Of a stretch of 44,411 nt of DNA, positions 32,491 through 41,046 are shown in pieces. Numbering within the stretch: position 1 is the stretch's first letter; every line of letters starts with the position of its first letter. Origin of the DNA: CAVQGF01 sp045807945. Its GTDB lineage: Bacteria; Acidobacteriota; Terriglobia; Terriglobales; Acidobacteriaceae. The translations under genes were made by a program, and so were the position numbers. Where the stretch lies: contig JBJMGI010000109.1 of the NCBI GenBank assembly GCA_045807945.1, positions 1-44,411 on the forward strand, given 5' to 3'. The notes beneath the pieces are model-generated. The model made no database searches and was not told the DNA's origin. It worked only from the letters and a program-made list of their open reading frames with translations.

Positions 32491-33912
32491 ATGAACAAGC
32501 ACAAAGCCGTCATTCCGTTCCTGGTGTTCGCCGGTATCGGGGTCGTGCTCTGGATGCTTCAAGAATACGCGCATGTGAACCTTGGCGGGTTCACACTTTA
32601 CTCTCCGAAGGTATCGCGGTACCTGGGTGTTCTCATGGTCGCGCGCTGGCTCGCGATCCTGGCGTTCGTTTACTACGCCGTTGTGAGAAGGTCGCTCGCG
32701 GTTTGGATAGTAGCCGGAATGCTGTTCGGTATCGAAGCGGGTCACGACTGGCCGACGGCGGCTTCTAACCTGCAGGTGCTCAGCGCGATTTTCCTCCACC
32801 TGGTGAAGGTGATCATCGCTCCGCTGATCTTCAGCACGCTCGTGGTCGGCATCGCGAACCACCCGGACCTGAAGCAAGTGGGTCGGATGGGCATCAAGGC
32901 ACTCGTCTATTTCGAGCTGGTCACCACGCTGGCGCTCTTCATTGGACTCGGCGCGATCAATCTGACGCAAGCAGGCGCCGGCGTCTCTCCGCCGCAGAAT
33001 GCCGCAGCCGCAGCCAGCGCGGTGATCGCCGCACCACAAAAGTGGACTGACATCTTGCTGCACGTTTTTCCTGAAAACATCGCAAAATCCATTGCCGAAG
33101 GCCAGATTCTTCAGGTGGTCGTGTTCAGCGTTCTGTTCGGCGTGGCGTTGTCGATGGTGAGAGAAGAAAAGCGCCGTCCCATGCTGGCGTTCTGTGAAAG
33201 TCTTTCCGAGACGATGTTCAAGTTCACCAACATCGTTATGCTGTTCGCCCCGATAGGCGTCGCCGGAGCCATGGCCTACACAGTTGGAACGATGGGCTTC
33301 GGTGTAATGGCGAACCTGCTAAAGCTCCTGCTCACGCTCTACGGCGCGTTGATCGTCTTTGTGGGATGCGCGCTGTTACCGATAGCGATCCTGGCCCGAG
33401 TTCCTCTCAAGAGTTTCGCGAGCGCGGTAGCCGAACCGTTCTCCATCGCTTTCGCCACCGCGACCTCAGAGGCGGCGCTTCCACGCGCCATGGAGAACAT
33501 GGAAGCGCTGGGAGTCCCCAAGAAGATCGTCGCCTTCGTCTTACCTACCGGCTACAGCTTCAATCTCGACGGCAGCACGCTTTATCTTTCGCTCGCGGCG
33601 ATGTTCGTGGCGCAGGCTGCCGGCATCCACTTGAGCTTCGGCCAGCAACTGCTTATGGTTTTCACTCTCATGCTGACAAGCAAAGGAGTCGCCGGGGTCC
33701 CGCGCGCGAGCCTGGTGATCCTGATGGGAACGCTGGACTCCTTTCACTTACCCGCATGGCCTGTGCTGGTGATCCTGGGGATCGACCAGTTCATGGACAT
33801 GGCGCGCACCGCCACGAATGTTCTGGGAAATTGTTTGGCTACGGTTGTGATCGCGCGCTGGGAAGGTGAATTTCCGCAGCCGAAGGCCCTCGCTTCAGCC
33901 GAGCAGGTCTAG
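32491..33912 (+). CDS. Dicarboxylate/amino acid:cation symporter (DAACS family)
   Basis: A 473-aa sodium- or proton-coupled transporter of the glutamate/aspartate/C4-dicarboxylate family. The conserved parts are HLVKVIIAPLIFSTLVVGI, the hairpin region FATATSEAALPRAMENMEALG, GYSFNLDGSTLYLSLAA and the C-terminal MDMARTATNVLGNCLATVV with the substrate-binding Asp and Asn. The N-terminus is longer than that of the E. coli members by about 60-80 residues, giving one or two extra membrane segments. ATG at 32491 lies 8 nt after the dapD stop. The frame to 32392 overlaps dapD and is rejected. The TAG stop overlaps the convergent GGDEF gene as CTAG. Substrate (glutamate, aspartate, succinate) is not resolved. 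Confidence 0.9.
   Translation: MNKHKAVIPFLVFAGIGVVLWMLQEYAHVNLGGFTLYSPKVSRYLGVLMVARWLAILAFVYYAVVRRSLAVWIVAGMLFGIEAGHDWPTAASNLQVLSAIFLHLVKVIIAPLIFSTLVVGIANHPDLKQVGRMGIKALVYFELVTTLALFIGLGAINLTQAGAGVSPPQNAAAAASAVIAAPQKWTDILLHVFPENIAKSIAEGQILQVVVFSVLFGVALSMVREEKRRPMLAFCESLSETMFKFTNIVMLFAPIGVAGAMAYTVGTMGFGVMANLLKLLLTLYGALIVFVGCALLPIAILARVPLKSFASAVAEPFSIAFATATSEAALPRAMENMEALGVPKKIVAFVLPTGYSFNLDGSTLYLSLAAMFVAQAAGIHLSFGQQLLMVFTLMLTSKGVAGVPRASLVILMGTLDSFHLPAWPVLVILGIDQFMDMARTATNVLGNCLATVVIARWEGEFPQPKALASAEQV
33909..33912. other. Overlapping convergent stop codons (CTAG)
   Basis: The symporter TAG (33910-33912) and the GGDEF gene TAG (minus strand, 33911-33909) overlap in the palindrome CTAG. Both genes end inside the same four bases. 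Confidence 0.95.
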
Positions 33913-36900
33913 CTGGTCGTCGTAGCTTTCTTCGATATTTTAGTGTCCACGGAAGCACCCAGGCTGCTGATCATCTTCAAGTATTTTGTTTCGATCTGCA
34001 GCATCCCCGGACGGTCCTGCTTCATGGCGGCCTCGATCACAGCATCGACGTTCTCGGCCGGCATCACTCCGAATGCCCGGTTCCTTCCGGAGTTTTTCGC
34101 CTCATAAAGTCCTTTGTCCGCCAGGTGCAGGGCATCTTCAAACTTCAATGCCGAGGGCGACTGGATGATCCACGGGAACGGGACCCATCCAATGGAGCAG
34201 GTGCGGAAGATCTGGTTACCGTCGCCGATGTCGAACGGCACCGAACCGATCTCATGCAGGATGCGATGCGCCAGCACGTCTGCGCCAGTGCGGTCGGCGG
34301 ACTTGCAAACGATAAGGAACTCTTCCCCGCCCCACCGGACCAACGTGTCCGAGTGCCGCAGGATGTTATGCAGCCGCTCCGCGATCTGCACGAGCAAGCG
34401 GTCGCCCGCCTGGTGTCCGTATTTATCGTTGACCTCTTTGAAGCGATCAAAGTCAACCAGGTAGAAGATGAGGTCGCGGTGGTAAGCGGGCTCGCCATCC
34501 TGCGCGCGTTCATAAGCGCGTACCGCCTGGATCAAGTCGGAATCGATCATCGTAGTGAAGTAGCGGCGGTTGCGGGTCTTGGTAAGCGGATCAGTAAGCG
34601 ACGCCTCCTGCAATTCTCGGTTCGCCTCGGCTAGGGCCGCGCTGCGCTCTTCCACTGCTTGTTCCAGGCGCCGACGGTCTTTCTCCAGCGCGCTGGTACG
34701 TAGATCGGTCGCGCTTCGGACCAGGAAGATCAAAACGAACAGCAGGATGAGGCGTGCCCACCAGCGCTCCCACCAGGCCGGCTGCACCGCAAACTTATAG
34801 TGCGCAGGCTGGCTCCAGACGCCGGCGCTTGAAACGCACTTGATCTCGAAATCGTAACTGCCTGAAGGCAGCGCCGGATAGCGAACCTGGCGCATGTATG
34901 TCTGAGTGAATTCCGATTCCAAACCGTTCAGGCGATACATGCACTCGACAGAAGGCGAGTCGCGGAATGTAAGCGACGCGAATTGCAGATTGATGCTTTG
35001 GTGATAACTCGCTGACGGTTCTTTTTCCAGCAGCTGTTCGCGTCCGCCAAGCACTGCGCTGGTCACGAACAGCGGCAGCGTCGAAGCGTCGCGTCGCGCT
35101 ACACGCGGATCGAACCGGGAGAGTCCGTGACTGGTGCCGAACATGAAGGTCCCGTCGGGTTCTTCCCAGAAGCCGGCAGTATCAATGTCGTCCCACAGCA
35201 GCCCGTCGGCGCGGGTATAGCGCTGGATCGAGCCATCGGGAGAGATCGCCGAAATCCCGCGTTCGCCGCCAACCCAGGTCCGGCCCTCGCGATCACGGCC
35301 GATCATAAATCCGTTGTCGCTGGCCATGCCTTCCGCTTTCGTGAAGTGCTTGGTCGATATTCCGGCTGAAGACATTTGCAACCGCGTGACGCCCTGCCCC
35401 GGGTCTTGGTAAATCACCCACACGGTATTTGCGTTCTCCGGAGCCATGTCGAGGATCGAATTCGAGCGCAGCCCGTCGTCGACGCTGAATTTTCTCCACT
35501 CACGCCCGTCGAAGCGGGCCAGTCCCTTCGCGCCTCCGGACCAGAGCACGTTTCCGTAGAAGCGCAGGCCAGAGGTGAAGCCCACCATGTCTTTGGGCAA
35601 GCGAACATCCTCGAAAACCGGGCCGCCGTTCCAACTGACCTTCTTGATGTAATCCCTGCCGCCGATCCAAATCTTTCCGTCTGGGCCGGCAACGATGGTG
35701 CTGGTCTGAAACTGCGGTTTGGGGACTATAAGAATCTTTCGCGGCGCGAGCGTCTCAGGATCGAAGCGGTTCAAACCGCCTGGGACGGAGAGCGCCCACA
35801 CCGCCCCGTCACTTGCGAGTGCCATATCGCGGGTGATGCCACCCGCCAGACCATCCCGTTCGGTCCAAGTTCGCCACTGATGCTGCTCCGGCGCCCACAT
35901 GGCAATTCCGTTGCTCGTCGTCACCCAAAGGCGCTGCTTGCGATCGCGCAATATGCCCCAGACTTCGGAGTTGGGCAGTCCTTCCTCTTCGGTCCATCCC
36001 GACCATGCTCTCGGATCGGGCCAGCGATCGATACCAGTACCGCTCAGGCCGAGCCAGATGGCGCCTTCGCGATCCTGCATCGCGGAGATGATCCCGTTGT
36101 TGCTTGCGCCCTGCTTCTTCGTAATGGATTGCCACTGACCATCTACTTTGCGGTAGAGACCCAGCACGGTGGGCACCATCAGTCGTCCAGACTCATCGAG
36201 CGAGGGCATCCCGGAATCGTTCGCACTCGGGATGGAGAAGCCGTCTTCGACAAATCGCCCGGAACCGGGTTCAAGCCGCCAAAGATGCTTTTGCGTTCGT
36301 ACCCATAAAACGAAATCGGAATCCATCAGGATAGCGACGATGTCTTCGTCTGGAAGTCCTGAACCCTTTGGAAACATCTCCGGCTCGTAGTTCGGGCTCC
36401 GCATGCGCCCGAGTTGCCGTGCGCTGCTGAACCAAAGCGTGCCATCCGGCGCGATGTAGACGTTTCCCGCGCGGTCTTGAGGCAGTCCATTCGACTTGTT
36501 CCACACCGTCCAGTTCAGTTGCGGATTGTCGGGATCGATTCGGAACAGTCCGCTCGCAGTGGTGACGAACACCTGATTGCGCGCGTCCACCGCAATCGAC
36601 TGCACGCCTGTAGGGACTTCGCCTTTGGGCATCGGCACTTGCGACCAGCGGAGTCCATCGAAGCGGACGATGCCTTTGTTGTTCACCGCCGCCCAGAGTT
36701 CCCCACTCGGTGCGACCAGTAGCTGGTCGATCCATGCGCCCGGCAGTCCGTCTTTTTTGCCGTAATACTTGATATTGACGCCGTCGAAGCGCATCAGCCC
36801 GGTCTGCGCGCCGAACCATATGAATCCGTTGCGGTCTTGCGCCATCGTGTTCACGGTGACGCTGCCGATGCCGAATTCCTCTCCGTAATGCTGGAAGGCG

Positions 36901-37064
36901 TAGCGCGGCCGCTCAGGGACGGAGACTTCCCCGACGCAGATGCAGGCCGACATCATCGCGGCACAAACGACCCAGCGGATTATGGAAGCAAGTTTCAGAA
37001 CTTTCCTCGGCGAGTCTTCCGACGCAAGGCCAGGGTTGGCCGTCCGCAACTGCGGAAGGCGCAA
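33909..37064 (-). CDS. Propeller-sensor diguanylate cyclase (Reg_prop/Y_Y_Y/GGDEF)
   Basis: 1051-aa transmembrane sensor enzyme. A signal segment (about 24-45) leads into an extracytoplasmic region of about 600 residues made of repeated two-component-regulator-propeller units (for example GFIWFGAQTGLMRFDG and LWVTTSNGIAMWAPE), likely two seven-blade propellers. A Y_Y_Y beta domain follows (about 675-760), then one membrane helix (about 770-784), a coiled coil (about 790-825) and a GGDEF domain. The active site is GGEEF (912-916), with DFDRFKEVND before it. An inhibitory RxxD site, RHSD (903-906), lies exactly five residues upstream. It should make cyclic di-GMP on sensing an external ligand. 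The frame starts with TTG at 37064; the exact start is uncertain. Confidence 0.92.
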   Translation of the reverse strand: MRLPQLRTANPGLASEDSPRKVLKLASIIRWVVCAAMMSACICVGEVSVPERPRYAFQHYGEEFGIGSVTVNTMAQDRNGFIWFGAQTGLMRFDGVNIKYYGKKDGLPGAWIDQLLVAPSGELWAAVNNKGIVRFDGLRWSQVPMPKGEVPTGVQSIAVDARNQVFVTTASGLFRIDPDNPQLNWTVWNKSNGLPQDRAGNVYIAPDGTLWFSSARQLGRMRSPNYEPEMFPKGSGLPDEDIVAILMDSDFVLWVRTQKHLWRLEPGSGRFVEDGFSIPSANDSGMPSLDESGRLMVPTVLGLYRKVDGQWQSITKKQGASNNGIISAMQDREGAIWLGLSGTGIDRWPDPRAWSGWTEEEGLPNSEVWGILRDRKQRLWVTTSNGIAMWAPEQHQWRTWTERDGLAGGITRDMALASDGAVWALSVPGGLNRFDPETLAPRKILIVPKPQFQTSTIVAGPDGKIWIGGRDYIKKVSWNGGPVFEDVRLPKDMVGFTSGLRFYGNVLWSGGAKGLARFDGREWRKFSVDDGLRSNSILDMAPENANTVWVIYQDPGQGVTRLQMSSAGISTKHFTKAEGMASDNGFMIGRDREGRTWVGGERGISAISPDGSIQRYTRADGLLWDDIDTAGFWEEPDGTFMFGTSHGLSRFDPRVARRDASTLPLFVTSAVLGGREQLLEKEPSASYHQSINLQFASLTFRDSPSVECMYRLNGLESEFTQTYMRQVRYPALPSGSYDFEIKCVSSAGVWSQPAHYKFAVQPAWWERWWARLILLFVLIFLVRSATDLRTSALEKDRRRLEQAVEERSAALAEANRELQEASLTDPLTKTRNRRYFTTMIDSDLIQAVRAYERAQDGEPAYHRDLIFYLVDFDRFKEVNDKYGHQAGDRLLVQIAERLHNILRHSDTLVRWGGEEFLIVCKSADRTGADVLAHRILHEIGSVPFDIGDGNQIFRTCSIGWVPFPWIIQSPSALKFEDALHLADKGLYEAKNSGRNRAFGVMPAENVDAVIEAAMKQDRPGMLQIETKYLKMISSLGASVDTKISKKATTTS

Positions 37065-37103
37065 ACGTCCAGAAGAGCCTGATTTCCTGGGGCTAGTCCG
37101 GAG

Positions 37104-37109
37104 ACTATA
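37104..37109 (-). promoter_or_regulatory. Candidate -10 element for the GGDEF sensor gene
   Basis: TATAGT on the minus strand (37109-37104) would give a transcript start near 37097 and a leader of about 33 nt to the TTG at 37064. No convincing -35 is seen at 17 nt. Confidence 0.3.
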
Positions 37110-37234
37110 CCTTCAAAGCGTCAGAATGTGTACCCGGAACTAACCGGCGTTCCCTGCTTGTCAACGGCTTTGCAAGCCCCTCCAGAGCACGGCTTTACGT
37201 CTGCCGGAATACTGGATACTGTGTAGTAATACGT

Positions 37235-38911
37235 ATGCCTAGCGGCAAACTTCACGTAGTCCCCCTTGGTGGCCTTGGCGAGTTCGGAATGAACTGCATG
37301 GCCATTCGCTGGGCTGACGAGATCATCGTCATCGACGCCGGGCTCATGTTCCCCGAATCCGAACTGTTGGGCGTGGACATCGTTGTTCCCGACATCACTT
37401 ACCTGCTCGAGAATCGCGAGAAGGTTCGCGGCATCATCCTCACCCACGCGCACGAAGATCACATTGGCGGATTGCCGTGGATCCTCTCCGAGTTGAACGT
37501 CCCCATCTACGGGACCGAGTTCACGCTGGCGCTCATCGAGGGCAAGCTGGAAGAACACGGCCTGCTCGATGACACAGAGATGAACGAGATCCAGGCGGGC
37601 GAGCGATTCAAGCTTGGACCGTTCACCATCCATCCCATTCAGGTGACGCACAGCGTGGTGGATTGCGTCGCGCTTGCGATCCACACGCCACTCGGCGTCC
37701 TCATCCACACCGGCGACTTCAAAGTCGATCCCACGCCGACCGACAACCGCCTCTTCGATCTGCATGCCTTCGCCGAATACGGCAAAGAGGGTGTGCTGGC
37801 ACTGTTCCAGGATTCCACTAACGTCGAGCGCCCCGGATACACCCCCAGCGAGCGCGCCGTACGTCGTAAGTTTGAAGAAGTGTTTGCCATGGCTGACCGG
37901 CGGCTCTTCGTCTCCTGCTTTTCGTCGTCGGTGCATCGCATCAAGCTGGTAACGGAGCTGGCTTTTTCTTATAACCGCAAGATCGCGCTGATCGGCCGCT
38001 CCATCACGAACTCCACCGAAATCGCTCAGGACCTCGGCTACCTCGACATTCCGGAAGGCGTCCTCATCACCGGCGGCCAGATCAAGGATTTCCCTGCTAA
38101 CAAAGTTTGCATTCTGATCAGTGGCACGCAGGGGGAGCCGATGTCGGCACTCTCGCGCGCAGCGGTGGACAACCACAAGCATGCCAAGATTGAGCCCGGG
38201 GACACGGTCGTCCTTTCGTCGCGGATCATTCCCGGGAACGAAAAAAGTATTTACCGGATGATTGATCACATGTTCCGCCGCCAGGCGAAGGTCATCTACG
38301 ACGATTACTCGTCGCCCCCCATCCACGTCAGCGGACACGCCAGCCAGGAAGAGCTCAAGCTGATCATCAATCTCGTGCGGCCACGATACTTCATCCCGAT
38401 CCACGGCGAGTATCGCCAGCTCAGCCGGCACTCGCAGCTTGCGGCCTCCATGCATCCTGCTGTCGGGCAGGTGATGCAGATGGAGAGCGGCGAAGTTTTG
38501 GAGTTCGACGAGCTTGGCGCGCGCAAAGCGGGGACCGTCACCGTCGGACGCGTTTGCATCGACTCCGGTTCTATCGGCGACGTTGTCGACGATGTTGTGA
38601 TCAAAGATCGCCGCCACCTCAGTGAAGACGGCATAGTGTTGCCCATCATCGCCATCAATAAACTCACCGGTGCGGTGGAAGAGATTCCCGAGATCGTGAT
38701 GCGCGGCTTCGCAGGCGTCGACGCGGCGAGCGAGAACGGCTTCCGCAACGAGGCGCGCGAAGTCATAAAGCGCACGCTCGAGCAATCGAGCAACGAAGAG
38801 AAGGCCGACTACGGCGTGATCAAAGAAAAGATCCGCCAGGACCTGAAGCGGTACATCAACAAGAACACGCAACGCAGGCCGCTCATTATGCCCGTGATCC
38901 TAGAGATCTGA
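37235..38911 (+). CDS. rnj: Ribonuclease J
   Basis: A 558-aa metallo-beta-lactamase/beta-CASP ribonuclease with 5'-3' exo- and endonuclease activity in the family, central to mRNA turnover and rRNA maturation. The metal motif is HAHEDH (71-76). PLGGLGEFGMN (10-20) is the RNase J start pattern, and ISGTQGEPMSAL plus the late HVSGHAS motif belong to the beta-CASP part. C-terminal helices (about 450-558) follow. The upstream 170 bases (37065-37234) hold its promoter and that of the divergent GGDEF gene. The alpha/beta hydrolase gene begins 3 nt after its stop, so the two are likely co-transcribed. Confidence 0.94.
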   Translation: MPSGKLHVVPLGGLGEFGMNCMAIRWADEIIVIDAGLMFPESELLGVDIVVPDITYLLENREKVRGIILTHAHEDHIGGLPWILSELNVPIYGTEFTLALIEGKLEEHGLLDDTEMNEIQAGERFKLGPFTIHPIQVTHSVVDCVALAIHTPLGVLIHTGDFKVDPTPTDNRLFDLHAFAEYGKEGVLALFQDSTNVERPGYTPSERAVRRKFEEVFAMADRRLFVSCFSSSVHRIKLVTELAFSYNRKIALIGRSITNSTEIAQDLGYLDIPEGVLITGGQIKDFPANKVCILISGTQGEPMSALSRAAVDNHKHAKIEPGDTVVLSSRIIPGNEKSIYRMIDHMFRRQAKVIYDDYSSPPIHVSGHASQEELKLIINLVRPRYFIPIHGEYRQLSRHSQLAASMHPAVGQVMQMESGEVLEFDELGARKAGTVTVGRVCIDSGSIGDVVDDVVIKDRRHLSEDGIVLPIIAINKLTGAVEEIPEIVMRGFAGVDAASENGFRNEAREVIKRTLEQSSNEEKADYGVIKEKIRQDLKRYINKNTQRRPLIMPVILEI

Positions 38912-38914
38912 TCT

Positions 38915-40045
38915 TTGAGGCGCAGGAAAACAGTCATTGCGGGAGTCGTTCTGGCGATCGGAATCGCCGCTGCCATCCCAAGCGCCAACCGTCATCTCCG
39001 CGCCACATCCGTCCTCGCGCGATTCGCTGATCCGCGCGATTCCGGCAGGCTGGCGAATTTTGAACGCCACGCAATCGATGAAAAGCCATTCTGCTTCGCG
39101 GATGAACACGGACAACTTTGCGGACGCATCTACTCACCTCTCGATATCGCACATGCGCCGGGAATCGTTCTTCTGCACGGGGTGCATTGGCTTGGCATCG
39201 ACGAGCCGCGGCTGGTCAGTTTCGCGCGAGCACTCTCCGCGAGCGGCGTCATCGTTTTCACTCCGCCGATAAAAGAGCTTGCGGATTTTCAGATTTCCCC
39301 TGCTTCCATTCCGACTATAGGTTTGGCTTCGCAGACATTGCATCGCGAGATAGGCCGCGGCCCTGTCGGGGTAATCGGGTTCAGCTTCGCCGGGGGCCTC
39401 GCCTTGCTCGCCGCCGCAGACCCTCGGTACGCGAACGACATCGGATTCGTCGCAGCGATCGGCGCGCAGGATGACTTGCTCCGCGTAGCGCGTTTTTTCT
39501 TCACCGATCAGATCTCAACCGTGGATAGAAAAATTGTGTTGATGCCCGCCCACGAATACGGCGGCGGCGTTCTCGCCTACACGAAAGCGGACAAGTTTTT
39601 TCCCGGCGAAGAAGAGAATGCCCGCGCCGCGCTGCGCGATTGGTTGATGGGTGAGAGCGACCGTCTCAAGATTTCCGAAGCAAAGTTAAGCCCGCCGGCA
39701 CGCGCGCGCTTTGAGATGCTGCGCGCTCACCGATTTGGCGATTCCATCACTGATTTTCTGCGAATCGTCGAAGAAAACCGCGACGAGATGGCCGCTGTCT
39801 CGCCGCACGGCCGACTTTCAGGCTTGCACGCGCGCGTCTACCTGCTGCATGGCACTGAGGACAACGTGATCCCGCCGAGCGAAGAGGATTGGCTTGCGTC
39901 GGATATTCCTTCGCACCTCTTGAAAGCCAAGGTCCTCAGCCCGGCCATTGTCCATGTGGAACCCGGCGCGAAGATCCCTTGGTCGCAGGAGATGGATTTA
40001 GTGAACTACATTGCAGACATCCTCAAAGAAGCCGCAGAGGAATAG
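38915..40045 (+). CDS. Alpha/beta hydrolase with N-terminal membrane/signal segment
   Basis: A 376-aa protein. An N-terminal hydrophobic segment (about 6-21, TVIAGVVLAIGIAAAIP) suggests export or membrane anchoring. The core shows GIVLLHGVHW as the oxyanion region (about 83-92), the nucleophile elbow GFSFAGG, and the late acid and His strands (VYLLHGTEDNVIPP), resembling the dienelactone-hydrolase or peptidase-like branch. The substrate is unknown. The start is TTG at 38915, 3 nt past the rnj stop, without a clear ribosome site, so translation may depend on coupling to rnj. The last part of the gene is also open in another frame; that overlap is not coding. Confidence 0.8.
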   Translation: MRRRKTVIAGVVLAIGIAAAIPSANRHLRATSVLARFADPRDSGRLANFERHAIDEKPFCFADEHGQLCGRIYSPLDIAHAPGIVLLHGVHWLGIDEPRLVSFARALSASGVIVFTPPIKELADFQISPASIPTIGLASQTLHREIGRGPVGVIGFSFAGGLALLAAADPRYANDIGFVAAIGAQDDLLRVARFFFTDQISTVDRKIVLMPAHEYGGGVLAYTKADKFFPGEEENARAALRDWLMGESDRLKISEAKLSPPARARFEMLRAHRFGDSITDFLRIVEENRDEMAAVSPHGRLSGLHARVYLLHGTEDNVIPPSEEDWLASDIPSHLLKAKVLSPAIVHVEPGAKIPWSQEMDLVNYIADILKEAAEE

Positions 40046-40083
40046 AGGCTGGTGCTGGCTGTACAATCTTCTGTTCCGAACCC

Positions 40084-41037
40084 ATGGTCACTCTTCTCGA
40101 TATCAAAGCCGCACAGCAAGCCATCAAGGGCATCGCCGCGCGCACGTTCCTGATCCGCTGCGGCACCGACGATAGTTTCTTCCTGAAGCCGGAATCGCTG
40201 CAACCCATCGGCTCATTCAAACTTCGGGGAGCGTACAACAAGATCGCTTCGCTCACCGACGCGGAGCGCAAGCGCGGCGTGATCGCCCACTCCAGCGGCA
40301 ATCACGCGCAGGGAGTTGCGTACGCAGCGCGGGCTCTCGGAGTGAAGGCAACGATAGTTGTGCCGAGCAACATCCCGCCCGTGAAACTTGAAGCAACGAA
40401 GTCCTATGGGCCGGAGGTGGTTCTTGTCGGCAATGCCAGCGCCGACCGTATCGCCAAAGCCGAAGAGCTTGCGCTGCAACATGGGTACGTTCCCGTGCCG
40501 CCGTATAACGACGAAAAGATCATCGCCGGCCAGGGCACCATCGGCCTCGAGATCCTCGAAGACATGAAAGACGTCGAAATGGTGCTCGTCCCGGTGAGCG
40601 GCGGCGGATTGATCAGCGGCATCGCGTCTGCCATTAAGCAATCGTCGTCTAAAGTGAAAGTGATCGGAGTTGAGCCAGAACTCGCCGCTGACGCGCAGGA
40701 GAGCCTGCGCTCCAAAAAAATTGTGAGTTGGCCGCCGGAAAAGGTCAGCAGCACCATTGCCGATGGCCTGCGCGCGAATCCGGTTGGCGATATTCCGTTC
40801 CAGCACATTCAACGGTATGTGGATGACATCGTTACCGTGACTGAGAATGAGATCCGCTCCGCCATGCGGCACATTGCGCAGACGGCGCGTCTGATCGCGG
40901 AGCCGAGCGGAGCGGTCACTACGGCGGCGCAACTATTTCATCCTTGGGAGCTGCCCGCATCCAAGAAGACAGTCGCCATCCTGAGCGGCGGAAATCTCTC
41001 ACCCGAGATGCTCGCCAGTGTGATGTCAGGCGCATAG
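40084..41037 (+). CDS. Threonine dehydratase/serine racemase-like PLP enzyme
   Basis: A 317-aa fold-type II PLP enzyme. The cofactor Lys is K46 in IGSFKLRGA. SSGNHAQG (70-77) and the phosphate loop SGGGLISG (172-179) are intact. By family it deaminates threonine or serine to 2-oxobutyrate or pyruvate, or racemises serine. The short length, without the C-terminal ACT-like regulatory domain of biosynthetic IlvA, points to a catabolic or racemase-type enzyme. The frame extends back to 39889 inside the hydrolase gene; the ATG at 40084 begins the conserved protein. It is followed by a secreted SH3b/TPR protein after 9 nt. Confidence 0.88.
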   Translation: MVTLLDIKAAQQAIKGIAARTFLIRCGTDDSFFLKPESLQPIGSFKLRGAYNKIASLTDAERKRGVIAHSSGNHAQGVAYAARALGVKATIVVPSNIPPVKLEATKSYGPEVVLVGNASADRIAKAEELALQHGYVPVPPYNDEKIIAGQGTIGLEILEDMKDVEMVLVPVSGGGLISGIASAIKQSSSKVKVIGVEPELAADAQESLRSKKIVSWPPEKVSSTIADGLRANPVGDIPFQHIQRYVDDIVTVTENEIRSAMRHIAQTARLIAEPSGAVTTAAQLFHPWELPASKKTVAILSGGNLSPEMLASVMSGA

Positions 41038-41046
41038 GAGTTTTGA

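Noticed and set aside
35376..36308. 310-aa open frame antisense to the GGDEF sensor gene
   Set aside because: It lies wholly within the propeller-coding region on the opposite strand, with no motif, signal peptide or ribosome site.
37158..37186. Promoter for rnj starting with TTGTCA at 37158
   Set aside because: No acceptable -10 at 16-18 nt, so the hexamer match is probably chance.
37121..38872. 583-aa open frame antisense to ribonuclease J
   Set aside because: It mirrors the codon pattern of rnj (which has HAHEDH and other firm motifs), has no recognisable domain, and is His/Asp/Val-rich in the way that antisense shadows of GC-rich genes are.
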